A stretch of 64,000 nt of DNA from Dentipellis sp. KUC8613 (GCA_002286715.1 NSJX01000020.1:62001-126000), one strand, 5' to 3'. Counted from the first letter of the stretch, positions 34,905 through 46,397 are shown. Notes: generated by a model not told the origin, from the sequence alone. A program made the numbers and translations.

Positions 34905-36530
34905 TCGACAAAGTCCTTCCAGCTGATGAGGAAGTCGAGCGGCGCCTCGACGAGCGTGCCCTTGACGCATGATGCGGGGCAGTCGTTGACACGCGCGAGG
35001 CAGTCCTTGACGTGCTCGAGCGGGATACCTGGCACGACGTAGCCCGTCTTGACCTTCGGCACGTACGTCTGTACGCACAACCGCACAATAAGCTCCAACC
35101 AAGCCACAGAGAGAGATGAGGCAGGAGAGAACGAAGACGCAGGCGCGCCTTGTACGCCTTCCAGTCCTGCACGAGGTTCGTCGGCAAGGGGTGGAACAGC
35201 TCGGCAAAGATATCGATCTCGCGGTTGCGCCGCGCGGTCGTGTGCCACAGCTCGAGCGTCTCGTCTCACAGCGGGTCTACGACGAGCCGGTCGTCGTCGT
35301 CCGGCACCGGCGCCGTGCACATGAAGAACGTTGTGTGCTCCTTGACTCTGCGCTCTGCGCGCATGTGTATGCGGATCAGGCCGAGGTGCTCTGCGTGGGA
35401 AGGTTGGTTGAAGGGAAGGAGGAAGAGGGAGGGAGGGGGGCGTATGGCGGTAGAGCTTGCACCGGAGCAATGCGGCGAAGCGGCTCACGCGGACGGGCTC
35501 GCCGGCCATCGTGCTCTCGAGGAGGTCGTCGTTCTCGACAGCGAGCGTGATCTCGGAGTTGCCGTCCTACGGATTCAAGACTCAGTACACGTCAATGCGG
35601 GGCAACAGTCGAAGTGGCGTACTTTCTGGCTGCGGCCGTTCAGGTTCGCCGAGCTCATCATTCGCGCATCAAGTGAGTAAGATGGAGGGATTGGCGAAAG
35701 TTGGGACATATGATGACTCTTCGATCGTCGACGATCATGAGCTTCGTATGGATATACGAAAGCTCAGAGTCATATCTAATAACTCGTCAGTATCGCCCAC
35801 CTGCTCGCTGAAACCCACACTCATGCACTCAGCCCCTCCTGCTCGCTGCCCAATCATCTCTCCTGCTCCAACGCCAAGCGATCCTCCAACGCACGGTGGC
35901 CGACCGTATCCGCTACGGCGTTGTCATTCTGCCTGCGCTGCGCTGGAATCGTCCGATCACGTCCACAGCGTCCGCATACGTCGGCGACAGTGCTTACGTC
36001 TCATTCTTCACGGCCGTCTTGCCGCTCAGCACGATGCTCTCCATCGTCGCCTGGGGCATCAACACCGTCACCTCCTTCGGTTGCTCTGGGTCCGCCGGGT
36101 CGCCGGCCGCTGTTGGCTTCTATTTGCGCGATGAACGCCACTGGCCGGGCGATCAGCACTTGCATCCTATACAAGCCGCAAAGAAATGCTCACCGGACAT
36201 ATTGAAGCGGATATACACGCGCAGGTAGAAGAAGCGGACATAATCCATCCTACTCGACATTCAACTTGAATCAATCACGCGCCGCTCCTCGCCACAACAC
36301 CAACGGTGCAGGCAGAAGGAAAAAGAACAAAATAAAGACACGCACGACTCGAAGCCCGCCTTGCGGACCACCTCGTAGATGCTGCTCCTGCTGCGGTTGT
36401 CGTGCGGTGCTGCGCGACGTCTCCTCCGGGATCACGACAACGACCTGCATGTGGTAGGAAGTGGTGAGCACGGTGCTACAACGCAATTTGGGATGGAAAA
36501 GGAAAGGAAAAGGAAAAGAGATAATGGGGG
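34905..36530 (-). pseudogene. PLD 3'-half relic A
   Basis: Copy of the 3' part of the phospholipase D gene at 50026-54118. From the right it reads VVVVIPE (about 36430), the MDYIRFF-type exon, TYAEAVDVIE-like sequence, the second HKD exon ELSYIHTKLMIVDDRR (about 35730-35760), MAGEPVRVSRFAALLRCKLY RHTP, and the last exon TYVPKVKTGYVVPGIPLEHV ...PLDFLISWKDFVE. Deletions, frame changes and a broken C-terminus are present, and no start or first HKD exists. Its extent into the PLD intron (to about 36530) is shared with relic B, so A and B have a common origin. Confidence 0.8.
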
Positions 36531-36856
36531 GGTGGAAATGGGCATGAAGATAGACATAGACATAGAAAGCCTCATTGACAAATATCTCATGCGCGCCGTT
36601 GTGTCGGTTCCGCCATCACGCCAGAGCAATATTTTGCGCATTTCTAGCTCTTGCGAGTCGCGGCAGTTACTCGTTGTCCACGATCCCGCTATTGCAATAG
36701 CATACCTCAAGCATCGGGCGCCAGCCTTGCTCAAACGTATAGTATCGTCATCTTAAAGAAGGCACGTGCATTCCTCGTTCTTTTTCAATCCATCGAACCA
36801 ACTGCCTTCCATAGTCATTATCAACTATCCCACAGACAACCCGACCTTACTCATCC
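36531..36856. other. Non-coding block left of S3
   Basis: Matches 30580-30830 (GCGCCGTTGTGTCGGTTCC and AGCTCTTGCGAGTCG words), i.e. the S-gene 3' flank, and 62390-62490 inverted. It marks the left edge of the tandem copy of the S/protease module. Confidence 0.5.
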
Positions 36857-37906
36857 CTAATCCAGACCGTCAAGCACGTTCTCGCGTGCAATCATGCGCG
36901 TGGCCCGTTTGCGCACCTCCCTGTGTAGTATAGGTGAAAAATTAGGTACGTCTCCTCTCTTCCGGAGAAAAAGACATACCTGACAGTCGTTGATCGACGA
37001 GACCGCCGGCTGACTGCCTTCGTGGCAGGCGCCTTGCTCGTAGCCGCGCCGGCTGTGGCTGCAGCAGGAGAAGCTGCGACAGCATTGCCTGCCGCGACCG
37101 GACTGCCTGCTACCTGAGCTTGGCCAGTAGCTGACGCAGCGGGCGCGGCGTCGGCGCCACTGCCCGCGATCGTCGAGAACGCCACCGCGGGCGTGCTGAA
37201 CAGCGTCGTCACCAGCGGTATCCCCGTCCCGCTCTCAGGCCCGAATGCGGCGAAGTCAGAAGGAACAACGATGGAGGCGCCAGACGGGAGCGCCGTGGGG
37301 AACACGGTGCCAGTGGCATTCGTAGATGCACTAAGGCCGCCTTTGGGAACGGCTGCACTCGCGGATGGCTGGAGGGCTGCGCTACCTTTCGGAGCGGCTG
37401 CGCTAGCGGGTGGCTGAAGGGCGGCGCTGCCTTTCGCAGCAGCCGCGCTGGCGGAGGGCAAGACAGCTTTGCTTGCAGGCAAGGATGGAGGAGGCGCTGC
37501 GGCTGCGGGAATGGCCGCCACAGTTGAGTTTTTCCCTATGCTGCAAAAATTCCGCATTCATTACTGACGGTCTCGCAGATCGCTGCAAAACGTACCGTTT
37601 GTCGAAGGCTCCAACCCGCTGTTCTCCTTGCACATGGCGCGCGATCAGTTCGGCCCGTGAGGTCCTGACGATGTGGGTAAGTAAGTATCATTCGGACTGT
37701 TATGGACAACGCGGGGAAAAACGACCGCATACCTAGCATCAGATACGACACCGCCAGGGGAGCGACGCCTGCAAAAAAAAGTGGAATTGGTAAGCTACCA
37801 GCGGAACGTTCCGCCTCGTGATCGCTCACCCAATGGGTCCAGCAAATGTTGGAAGCGTCTGGATGGCGAGGAGGGTCATAGCGGCGGCGAGCGTACGGGT
37901 AAGCAT
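36857..37906 (-). CDS. Secreted 'S' family protein, copy S3
   Basis: Paralogue of S2 in a tandem copy. ATG 37904-37906, signal peptide MLTRTLAAAMTLLAIQTLPT ending FAGPI. Splicing gives RRSPGGVVSDARTSRAELIA, then GEQRVGAFDKR (KR site kept) and IGKNSTVAAIPAAA. Repeats of the APKGSAALQPSA type follow, then NATGTVFPTALPSGASIVVP / SDFAAFGPESGTGIPLVTTL: the conserved GLG is AFG here. The tail SRRSRRSTTVR is joined to EVRKRATRMIARENVLDGLD, stop at 36857. About 265 residues. It is divergent from the protease at 39060. Confidence 0.8.
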
Positions 37907-39059
37907 TTTGTTTGGTCGTGGACGAGTAGACTGAGAGTCGAGGAGATCGGTGGAATTAGATGAAGAAGACAGGTGTCCGGCACCTAAAGTCAAAGAATGA
38001 AATGAATGGGAAGAGCAGCCAGGCTGGCCAAAACACAGTCGTTGCGCGTCGCATTTAAGCTGCTGCACTCTGGGTCAAGTATGATCAAATCTAGGCAGGA
38101 GCTCGCAGTTCACGTCACCGACGATCTATCCGGTGATCTAGAAGTCGCTTATTAACTTGCTTGGGATCCTCGCATACGGCGTTGATTCTCAGACAGCATT
38201 ACTGGCCGAACCTTGTTGCGTTAGATGTTCAGCAACATGTTCACAAACAGACCGTCATGCCCGTCTCTTCATAGGCCGCGTCGTCACCGCAGTGAAGTCA
38301 TCTTGCAGTACGGAGGATTATACTCCGGAATGCCGAATGCAGACTAAGCGCATGAAGAGCTACTACACAGAGACCTCGGTGATATGGTAGCGTTGGAGGG
38401 GGCGATGGTACTATTTTACAAATCACGTAGGTGGTGCTGTATTATTTGTTAAATCCGAAGGCCGAAAAACTCAAGATGCTTCTTATTCTGCAGTCAAACT
38501 ACGCAAGAATCGTGTATATCCACCGTGACACAATAGGACTCGCCAGTGCTCTCTGCCTTGCTACTTCACGTCTCCACACATTCTCGTCCCAAGACGGGTC
38601 CCAAACGAAACTTCCGAGTCGGATCAGAGGCCGGTACGACTTTGTGCCTCTTTGCCTTGGCCCTCCACGTCTGCAAACAATCTCGCCGAAAGGCGAGTCC
38701 AAAACAAAACTTCCGAGTTCGATCAGAGGCTAGCCCCGTATCCTTTGAAACAACAGATTGAACGTGACTCTGGACTTAAACATCTTAGCACCGAGAAGTC
38801 CTCTGACTGTATCCCACCGTCTGGCGCCCGGACGATCACTCGTATGGACGCTTCACGTACCGATTCCTCTCTCCACGGTCTTGCACGGGAAGCCTGAAAA
38901 AGCCTCTAAGTATACTACAGCCGGCCAGAGGTAGGTCTGAGACTAGGTCTGCCGCTATAAAATCCTGGCAGCGATGGTGGAAATTGGCAAGGCCGGTCCT
39001 TCCTCTTACATTCTCTCTTCTTTTTGTTTTTGCCCACCTGCTTTCTTTTTTAACGAAAA
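37907..39059. promoter_or_regulatory. Bidirectional promoter of the S3/protease pair
   Basis: 1.15 kb. S3 TATA-like TTTAA near 38052-38058; protease TATAAAA at 38956-38962, 104 bp from its ATG. Around 38580-38700 there is an extra tandem duplication (CTTCCGAGTCGGATCAGAGGC and CTTCCGAGTTCGATCAGAGGC, about 120 bp apart) that is not in the S2 promoter. The rest is colinear with 31883-32984. Confidence 0.65.
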
Positions 39060-40456
39060 ATGCAACTTTCCGCTTCGTTGACCGCCTTGAGCACATTCTT
39101 GTTCGTTCTTTCCACCCCCATCTGCGTTTCCGCTTTCCCGACAGGACGACGACATGCCGAGACTCCCAATGACACCGGCAGCGCCCTCCTGCCGCCCTCA
39201 GTGAAGTAAGTGTTTTGTTTTTTCTTGTATGCGAAGGCTGACAATGGTGCAGTGAAACATTTTCAGCGCGTGCCAACACGCCGCCACCTGCCCCGCCGCC
39301 GATTCATCTCCCAGTTCTTCCGCTGCCCAATGCGAACCCCCATGACTTGACGGACAAGGGCTACATCAGCCTTGTGACACTCGGCGACCGGAGGAAGAAT
39401 TTCAGGGTCCTCATAGACACGGGCTCCGCCGACTTCTGGGTGCCCTCAGAAACTTCGACCACACTCGTGCGTACTCGCCTGATTTCGTCGCATCTTCATC
39501 TTCCTGAAATAACGTCAGGGTGCACATAACGGGATAGGACCTCATTCTTCGACGACGCTTCAAGTGTCGCGTACGCCGTTCAGAGTGGGCTACGAGGATG
39601 GGACGCAGGTTGCTGGTCAGGTCGGCGCAGACACGCTCACCATGGGCAGGGTCTCGGTTCCAGCGGTGCCTGTTGGAGTGGCGAGCACCGTCCAGGGTCT
39701 TATAACTCAAACTAAGGCGGACGGGATTCTTGGATTGGCAAGCAGTGTAAGCAAATAAATCTGTTGTCTAGCGTCGCCCACATGCCCTCGAGCTTACGCT
39801 CTCTTTGCTTCTCTGCTTTTCAGCGGAAATCTAGTATGGGCCAGCACACGGTCCTCGAGACTCTTGCCGCTCGTGGGGCCATCCCGGCTCCCATCGTCGG
39901 ACTCAAACTCCCCCGTCTGGCCGATAGGAGCAATGGAGAGGTTTCCCTCGGCGCACCTAACTTCGCCAAGTTCAATGCCCAAACGCAAGCTGCGTCGGTC
40001 AATTCAAAGACAGACGGGCTGTGGGGTGCCAGGGTCGCGGGGATAACGGTGAACGGTCGGCGTATTCCCATTTCGAGTGCGATTTTCGACTCGGGCGCAG
40101 AGGCCATCACGGCCCCCACGCCTGCGGGCGGGCAATTCAACCAGGCGATCCCAGGAGTCATCCAGGAGTTACAGGCCGACCATACGACGCTCAGTATCAT
40201 TCCGTGCAACTCTCAACCTACGCTTGCGAGCGTCATCGTCGTGACAATCGGCCAGCAGACGTTCCAGATGCAGGCGCGGGATCTTGTTGGACCCTTCGTG
40301 CAGAGCGTCCAAGGCGTCAACTACTGCCTGTCGCTCGTGCAGGATTCGCGGAGTAGGGCTCAGGGAGAATGGATCTTGGGTATTCCGTTCCTTAAGAACG
40401 TTTACAGCATTTACGACCAGGCGCGCAACACCGTGACTATCGCGCGGTTGACGTAG
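39060..40456 (+). CDS. Secreted aspartic protease (A1) copy 7, intact, paired with S3
   Basis: Signal peptide MQLSASLTALSTFLFVLSTP (ATG 39060). Then ANTPPPAPPPIHLPVLPLPN, FRVLIDTGSADFWVPSETST with the first DTG, and a junction to GAHNGIGPHSSTTLQVS. Next are GYEDGTQVAGQVGADTLTMG, RKSSMGQHTVLETLAARGAI and AIFDSGAEAITAPTPAGG with the second DSG. The tail is EWILGIPFLKNVYSIYDQAR NTVTIARLT, stop 40454-40456. Three introns in the same positions as in copy 6. About 395 residues. Closely similar to copies 6 and 9; differences cluster in the N-lobe linker. Confidence 0.92.
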
Positions 40457-40569
40457 TGGTACTGTAGTTGCAGTTTCGGAAGAGATTGGTTTGCGGGTAT
40501 TGGGCTTTGGTTTTTAATTATATTCATTTCCTTTGCAAGACAGTGTGTGTGTTCTTCAGGTTAGATTCT

Positions 40570-40810
40570 CAGCCGCTCACATGAAGATGCTCTGGGGAGG
40601 GGAGAGGACGTGCGGCGGTAGAGTCTGCGCCGGCATGGGGCGAGTAATCGGCTGATGCGGATCAACTCACTGTTCATTGCGCTCTAGAGCTCGAGGGAGT
40701 CAAGTCATCGTCCTCGACGATCAGCACGATTTCCGATTCGCCATCGTCGATGATCATAGGTTTTGTGTGGATACGCGACAGTTGAAACATCCCAAGAAAA
40801 GGATTCAAAC
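40570..40810 (-). pseudogene. PLD relic C (short)
   Basis: Downstream of protease copy 7, a short stretch matches the PLD exons around the second HKD motif. It contains GGCGGTAGAGTCTGCGCCGG (the KLYR exon edge) and, about 130 bp on, the reverse complement of a QLSRIHTKPMIIDD-like sequence (the HxKx4D region). It is heavily decayed and much shorter than relic A, yet in the same relative position and orientation. Confidence 0.6.
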
Positions 40811-40883
40811 ACGTCCCATTACACAGATCATATGTCATAATCCCTACGCCTACTTGACATCTATCTACCCCGTGCCTCGGGCT

Positions 40884-42218
40884 CTAATGCAACTGGGCCA
40901 TCTGAATCTGGTTCGTGGCATAGTTCATGATCACATATGCGTTCTTCATGAACGCCGCACCCAGAATCCACGTTCCCTGCAAGCTCGCCGGCCCTCCCTG
41001 AATCATCGAGAGACAAAATCCACCCGGGCAGCTATCCTGCAGAAACACCAGGTCGCGCAGGTCGATGGCCCAGTCCTGGCCGGCAATCCGGAACGCCACC
41101 TGGCGGTCCGTGTTGCACGGGATGTAGAACTTGCACGTGGGCGCGTCGAGCAGCGCGCCGAGCTGTTGGTTAATGAAGCCTGCGTCCTGGAGCGGCATGA
41201 GGATCTGGCTCGTCGCCGTGTCGAACGTTGCGACGCGGTTCGCGATCGACGGGATGGCAAAGTTGTTGACACGCACGCCGGCGACGGTGACGCACCAGTA
41301 CCCACCATTGAGGTTCGCCAACGGAGGCGTGAGCGTCGCGGGGTTGAACTTGGCCGGGTTCGGCGCGCCCAGAGATAGCTCCCCGCCGTGCCCGCCGTCC
41401 CGGCTGCGCGAGAGGAACCAGCCTGCGACTGGAGCAGGGATGATTCCCTGATCTGCAAAGATTTGCGCCAAGTTGGGTTGCTTCATCCTGGCGCTGCGCT
41501 GTCGCATGCGTCAATACCACTGTCATAGATGATAAATCGACTCAGAGCCGGGTTGCACTCACCTGAGTCCCGAACCCGATGATCCCATCCACAGATTTTT
41601 CAGAGATCGAACCGTCAACCAATCCGGCCAAGCCAAAGATGTAGCCCGGGAAAGAGAGGCCGGCAATGTTGAGGTTGTCTCTTGCCATGAAGCCGCTGAC
41701 CTGGCTCCCATCTCCATATGACACTCGCCATTTAGCCTGGGTATTCACCTGCAGCTGCGGGGACGCAGCAGACGTGATTCCTTGGTTCGTACCCTGGACA
41801 AATGCAATCATATAAGGCGTAATTCCATGCGAAAAGAGTTCAATGCTAAGGAACGCACCCGCTGGGGACACACCGACGAGTACACCCAGAGATCCGACGA
41901 GCCTGAATCCATCAGCATGTTGAAAGGTGCCGGATTGGTACCGAAGCCGACAAGGGCGGTATAGGCTAGGTCGTCGCCGATAGGATTGAGCGGTATCTGC
42001 AAAGGCTGCGGGGCGCGACTTGCAAGAGAGCTAAGATGAAAGCGGTTAGCTTTTATGGACGATGCAGCAAAGATGGCCACCTACGCGTTGTTCGATCTTT
42101 TATTGCCGACGTGAATGTCGCTTAGTAGTGCTGCTGGGGCTGCTGAAGCGTGGTCACAAACACAGAGAGCGAAGGCAACAGCAGTGAGAAGGCCTTTGTG
42201 TGACACGTGAAGTTGCAT
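40884..42218 (-). CDS. Secreted aspartic-protease-like protein copy 8, divergent type, second active site DTA
   Basis: Signal peptide MQLHVSHKGLLTAVAFALCV with ATG 42216-42218. Then NNA/SLASRAPQPLQIPLNPI, and N-lobe FNMLMDSGSSDLWVYSSVCP with the first motif DSG. Next are TNQGITSAASPQLQVNTQAK, YGDGSQVSGFMARDNLNIAG and KSVDGIIGFGTQ. The exon RSARMKQPNLAQIFADQGII leads to RVATFDTATSQILMPLQDAG. The second catalytic motif is DTA, not DTG or DSG. The C-terminus is GTWILGAAFMKNAYVIMNYA TNQIQMAQLH, stop at 40884. It is the most divergent protease in the window, but frames are all open. The Asp is present, so activity may persist; a Gly to Ala change in this loop is unusual for A1 enzymes. Minus-strand TATAAG at 42356-42361. 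Paired divergently with S4. Confidence 0.85.
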
Positions 42219-43023
42219 GGCGAGGATAGACGTTAGCGCAGCTGAGTCGATGAATTAAATGATAGAGAGCAACGATGAAAAAACGGATGAAAGAGGAAGG
42301 GGGTGTAAATGAGAAGGGCCAGCCTTGCTGAGAGCACCGAGCAAGATGGAGCTCTCTTATACATTTGCGCCGCGTTGAACATGTTCTTGGCATAGACAGG
42401 TGTGCCCAAGAGATAAGGTGGATCCGCAACTTAGGCAATTTCAAGTTCAAAATCGCTCCTCGTGCGCTGTTCCGTATGACCCGAAGTTGAGTCGCAGCAT
42501 TGCAAATACCGAACGAGATGACTATACGGGATGTCATCAGTGCACAGTAAGTAGGCACAGACATACATGAAACCGGAGACTAACAAGATTTCAGGATGAG
42601 CAATACGCAGCTGTGGGCCTATCGGTCAGACAAGCGTTTCAGGGGAGGTGAACTTAGAGGCAACAGATTATCAAGCAGTAATAGAAAACTCACCGTGAGA
42701 CCTGGGCAGATCATCCTGAATTTCATGGTGATCGGCTTGAAAGTGGCCATGCGGATGATCCGCCAGTAACAGCGTTGGGCGGCGGCAATTATGTAGAAGT
42801 GCGCGGATTAATCATGCTGTATCTTTGCCATTGCATGCACGAAGGCAAACACGCTGCAGTTTCTTGGCGCTGTTTTCTTGGAAAGTGAGAAATACATATA
42901 TACGCACGGTTCGACTCCTAAAACCTTCAGCCCGGTTGCTCCCTCCTACAGTCGCTGGTCGTCTGTACATCTTCATCCATGTCCAATCATATCATCTACA
43001 CACTTCCATTTCCTTCGTCAGCA
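42219..43023. promoter_or_regulatory. Bidirectional promoter of the protease 8 / S4 pair
   Basis: 805 bp between start codons. TATAAG (minus) at 42356-42361 serves the protease; CATATATA at 42895-42902 lies about 125 bp before the S4 ATG. The sequence is unrelated to the promoters of the other pairs by eye, although the head-to-head arrangement is the same. Confidence 0.6.
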
Positions 43024-43699
43024 ATGCATTTCTACCAGTCAATTGTTGCGCTCACTGTTCTTGGGCTCGGGACGTCGTCTTTGGCCGGCCCGATCTTGTA
43101 AGTCCGCTCTGTATTCTGGACATCTCGTGCGCAGGTGGAAACTGACGCTCGATGCCAGTGCGCGCGAGGCAATCACTGGCGCCGTAAACGCGGCAGTGGT
43201 CGGGGCTACAGGCGCCGGCAAAGTGGCAGTAGGATCCGCTCCAGTCGGTACAAAATCCCTCAAACCACAGTCTACGTCGGCTGCGAATGTGAAGCTGAGC
43301 CCCAGCAGCGCAATCACTGGCAAGCCCGCTATACCAGCCGCGACAGGGACGTTCAGCCTCGTGACAACGCCGCTGCCCACCACGACGTTCAACGTACCCA
43401 TTCCAGCCAATTTCGATGGACTGGGGCTCGAGCTGCCCGCGACAGTGTCCCCAGGCGTCCCAGCAAGTGTGGTGGCGGAGTTGGACAAGTTGTTCCCGTC
43501 GTCAATCGGGGCATCGTTTGCATTGATGCCGGGTGCAACGGGGCCGACGAGTGTGGCGGCGGTGGGGAAAGCGACGCCAGTGGCGGGGAAAGCAGCCGTG
43601 CCGGTGTCGACGGCAACGGCGGTTGTGGGGAAAACGACGTCGGTGGCTGGGAAGACGGTACCAGCAGTGGGGGCTGGGTTGGCTGCGAGTGTAGTGTGA
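43024..43699 (+). CDS. Secreted 'S' family protein, copy S4 (short, divergent)
   Basis: Two exons. The signal peptide MHFYQSIVALTVLGLGTSSL ends AGPI, followed at once by a 40-bp intron, the family hallmark. Exon 2 gives LWKLTLDASAREAITGAVNA, a Lys/Ala/Gly-rich stretch, and the core TGTFSLVTTPLPTTTFNVPI / PANFDGLGLELPATVSPGVP, which aligns with the S1 and S2 cores. The tail has imperfect VGK/AGK repeats and ends LAASVV, stop at 43697-43699. About 210 residues. It lacks the KR site and the C-terminal DGLD tail of S2, S3 and S5. Function unknown. Confidence 0.78.
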
Positions 43700-45009
43700 A
43701 CTCAAGTAATGGCTAGTGTTCTTGTGGATGGAAAATGATATGAAACGTGGCCGAAAGACGAGCTAGCGTCGAACCAAGCATTTTGTCGCCTGAAAGCCAT
43801 CTCCACCTATCGATGAAATTCCGAGACTGGGACCCGTGCATGGCCCCGGTTGAATCTAGCAGAGTCGCAAACGCTGATGCTGGGCGGTGTCCAACAGTAC
43901 GATTGTTCGTATCATGGCGTGTCGCACGTAGTCCTTAAATGCGCAGCCCCATGGGGGGACGTGTTCTCTGTAAAGTCAACCAGACGACATTGCCAGGCTT
44001 CGATGGGACATAGTCGCGTTGATATGACATACCTCCTCATAAAAATTGAACAAGATTCCGAATAGAGATAGATCTAGACGTACGGGTGTATGATTGAGAT
44101 TCTGGAGAAGACGACAGCGAGGGTCAGAGGCAGGAGACTCATGAGCAGTGTTGGACGGATGCCGGTCAATTTGGCCCAGTTAGTCCTCGATCGGACCGAG
44201 AATATTGGACTCGTTCAAAGTCCGAGCCAAAAAAAGATGAGGTAATCCTCTTTACGCGGAGACTTTGCCCTTCTTAGGATACTCTCAAACGACGTGTGCA
44301 CAAGCAATAATGCAAATTGACCTTGGACATGATGCATAGGGACATACTGATACGAAAAGATGCCGATTTAATAGGTGGATGAATGAACATTGCCCAGATG
44401 TTGTCGCATGTGACTACCGTGTGTATTTTCTCTAGAATATTCGGACTCACAAACCCCCAACGGATCCTGGTTGAATTCTCGGTCTGATCCAGCGGACCGG
44501 GGTTTTTGGTCCGTGAGTCCATCAACGGGTCTGCCAACACTGCTCATGAGCGTCGCGCGCGCTGCGGCCTCGAGCATTCGGCCCAAGTTGCAATCAGCCC
44601 GAGTCACATTGACATGGTCATCATGGTTCAACTCTCCCGGATCTACCTTCAAACTTCAGCGTCTTGAAATAGATCTGAACCAGTGACCTACTCTCCAGCA
44701 AGCAGTGATGAACAAGTCGACTACTGCCGTGCAACCAATATCTCGATTCTCCCCCAGAGACCTGGTCCGAGGGCTCTCTACTCCCCGTCGACAAGCAGAT
44801 TCACCTCACTCCTGTAGCAGTCATACAAAATATCATTCACGAGTCCTAAGGTATACGAAGTCAAACAGTACATCATCTATCCATCCTCCCTTCCGTGCTC
44901 CTATCTCTACACTGGCAACCCGATCTCCACACCCACCACGATATCCATACACAACACACACCCTCTCACGAGCGACCGCACACACCGAATCATCACGACG
45001 CACCTAGGC
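43700..45009. other. Intergenic stretch with duplicated 3' flank
   Basis: 43700-44690 shows no gene. From about 44750 it carries the same non-coding block as 34700-34900 and 49690-49850 (CCGAGGGCTCTCTACTC, TAGCAGTCATACAAAATATC, CCTAAGGTAT) and leads into PLD relic B. Confidence 0.5.
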
Positions 45010-46150
45010 CTCATATATAGATTGGCAGCGTCGGGTTGAGCTCGACCCAGTTGGGAGTCGTTGGTCGATGGGGAGGTCGAACGGCGCCTCGACGAGCGCG
45101 TCAAGGACGCGCTCGAGCGGGATGCCGGGCACAACGTGACCTGTCTTGACCTTCGGCGCATACGTCTGCGCGCACAATCGCACAATCAGCTCCAACCAAC
45201 CCACATAAAGAGATGCGGCGGGAGAGGAGGAAGACGCAGACGCACCTCATACGCTTTCCAGTCCCCCACGAGGTTCGTCGGCACGGGGCGGAATAGCTCC
45301 GTGAAGATCTCGCGGTTGCGCCGCGCAGTCGTGTGCCACAGCTCGAGCTCTCCTCGAGCAGCGGGTCCGTGATGAGCCGGTCGTCGTCGTCGTCGAACTC
45401 GTCATCGTTCGGCACCGGTTCCGCGCGCTTGAAGGACGTCGTGTGCTCCTTGCGCTCTGTGCACACGTGCGGGCGGATCAGCCGAGGTGTTCTACGTGGT
45501 TATCTGGGGGAAGCAGGGAGGGAGGGAGGGAGGGGCGTACGGCGGTAGAGCTTGCGCCGGAGCGAGGCGGCGAAGCGGCTCACGCGGACGGGCTCGCCGT
45601 TCATGGTGCTATCAAGGAGGTCGTCGCCCTCAACAACGAGTGCGATCTCGGAGTCGCCGCAGCATCGCCCACCTGCTCGCTGAAACCCACACTCACGCAT
45701 TCAGATCCTTCTGCTCGCACCCCAACAACCTCTCCTGCTCCAGCGCCATGCGATCCCCCAATGCACGCTGACCGACCGTATCCGCGACCTCCTCGTCGCC
45801 CCTCCCCGCGCCGCGTTGGCACCGCTCGATCACGTCGACCGCCTCGGCGTACGTTGCCCGCAGCGCATTGACATCCTCAACCACGCACCCCTGCTCGCCA
45901 CAATACCAGCGGTATAAGCAGAAAGAAGAAAGAAAAAAGTAACGAAAGAATGACACCCACAATTTGAAGTCCCCGGCCGCCTTGCAGACATCCTCGTAGA
46001 TACTGCTCTCGCCCGCAGTTCTCGTGCGGCGCTGCGCGGCCATGATCGTGTTCAGCAATGCCTCGTTTTCTGGGATCACGACGACGACCTTCGATGAGCA
46101 CGGTACTACGACGCACGGAAAGGAAACAGGAAAAGAGATGACGGGGATGG
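45010..46150 (-). pseudogene. PLD relic B
   Basis: Second long relic of the PLD 3' half. Blocks seen: VVVVIPENEALLNTIMAAQR / ESSIYEDVCKAAG; TYAEAVDVIERCQRGAGRGD; a direct jump to GDSEIALVVEGDDLLDSTMN, which deletes the exon with the second HKD; RPHVCTERKEHTTSFKRAEP; NREIFTELFRPVPTNLVGDW; and a last exon with TYAPKVKTGHVVPGIPLERV. Frames are broken in several exons, and the C-terminus ends in TRRCQSIYEA instead of LPIYI. It extends into the PLD intron like relic A. No catalytic pair, so not functional. Confidence 0.8.
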
Positions 46151-46397
46151 ACCTTGATCGCCACTTTGCCCGCTCCGAGGACATCCAGTCGCGTCTCTCT
46201 GACCGGAGGTGGGTTGTAGGTGCCATTGACGGAGCAGCTGACACGTTCGTTGGCATCACCGGAATCGCATTGGCTGAGCCATGTTCTACCGGACACACGG
46301 CTTGAGCTGGATCCATTTAACTACTGACAGAGTAGCCGACAGACCCATCGGCATTACCTGATTATCATCGGCTGAGACATGTCTGAGTCATCCAACA

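Larger units (their letters stand above)
29727..36530. repeat. Arm 1 of a large inverted duplication (partner 56040-63072)
   Basis: Starting near 29727, the sequence matches the reverse complement of the DNA ending at 63072 (shared GCATCC/GCATCG start, CACTACCTCCAGCACCCCTT, then a CAAGCTCG..CCCGATCGG block). The order on this arm is a non-coding block, S gene (-), protease (+), a 0.5 kb non-coding block, and the PLD 3' fragment (-). The opposite arm has the same order inverted. Divergence between arms is substantial (many substitutions and indels outside genes). The PLD portion is longer on this arm (34905-36530) than on the other (56040-56298). Confidence 0.8.

Noticed and set aside
34751..35509. 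252-codon minus frame as a real gene
   Set aside because: It is a run through PLD relic A, mixing correct and shifted frames. It lacks a start, the first HKD and the proper C-terminus.
42900..42930. GGTTCGACTCC as a tRNA B-box
   Set aside because: No A-box at a suitable distance and no cloverleaf stems can be formed around it.
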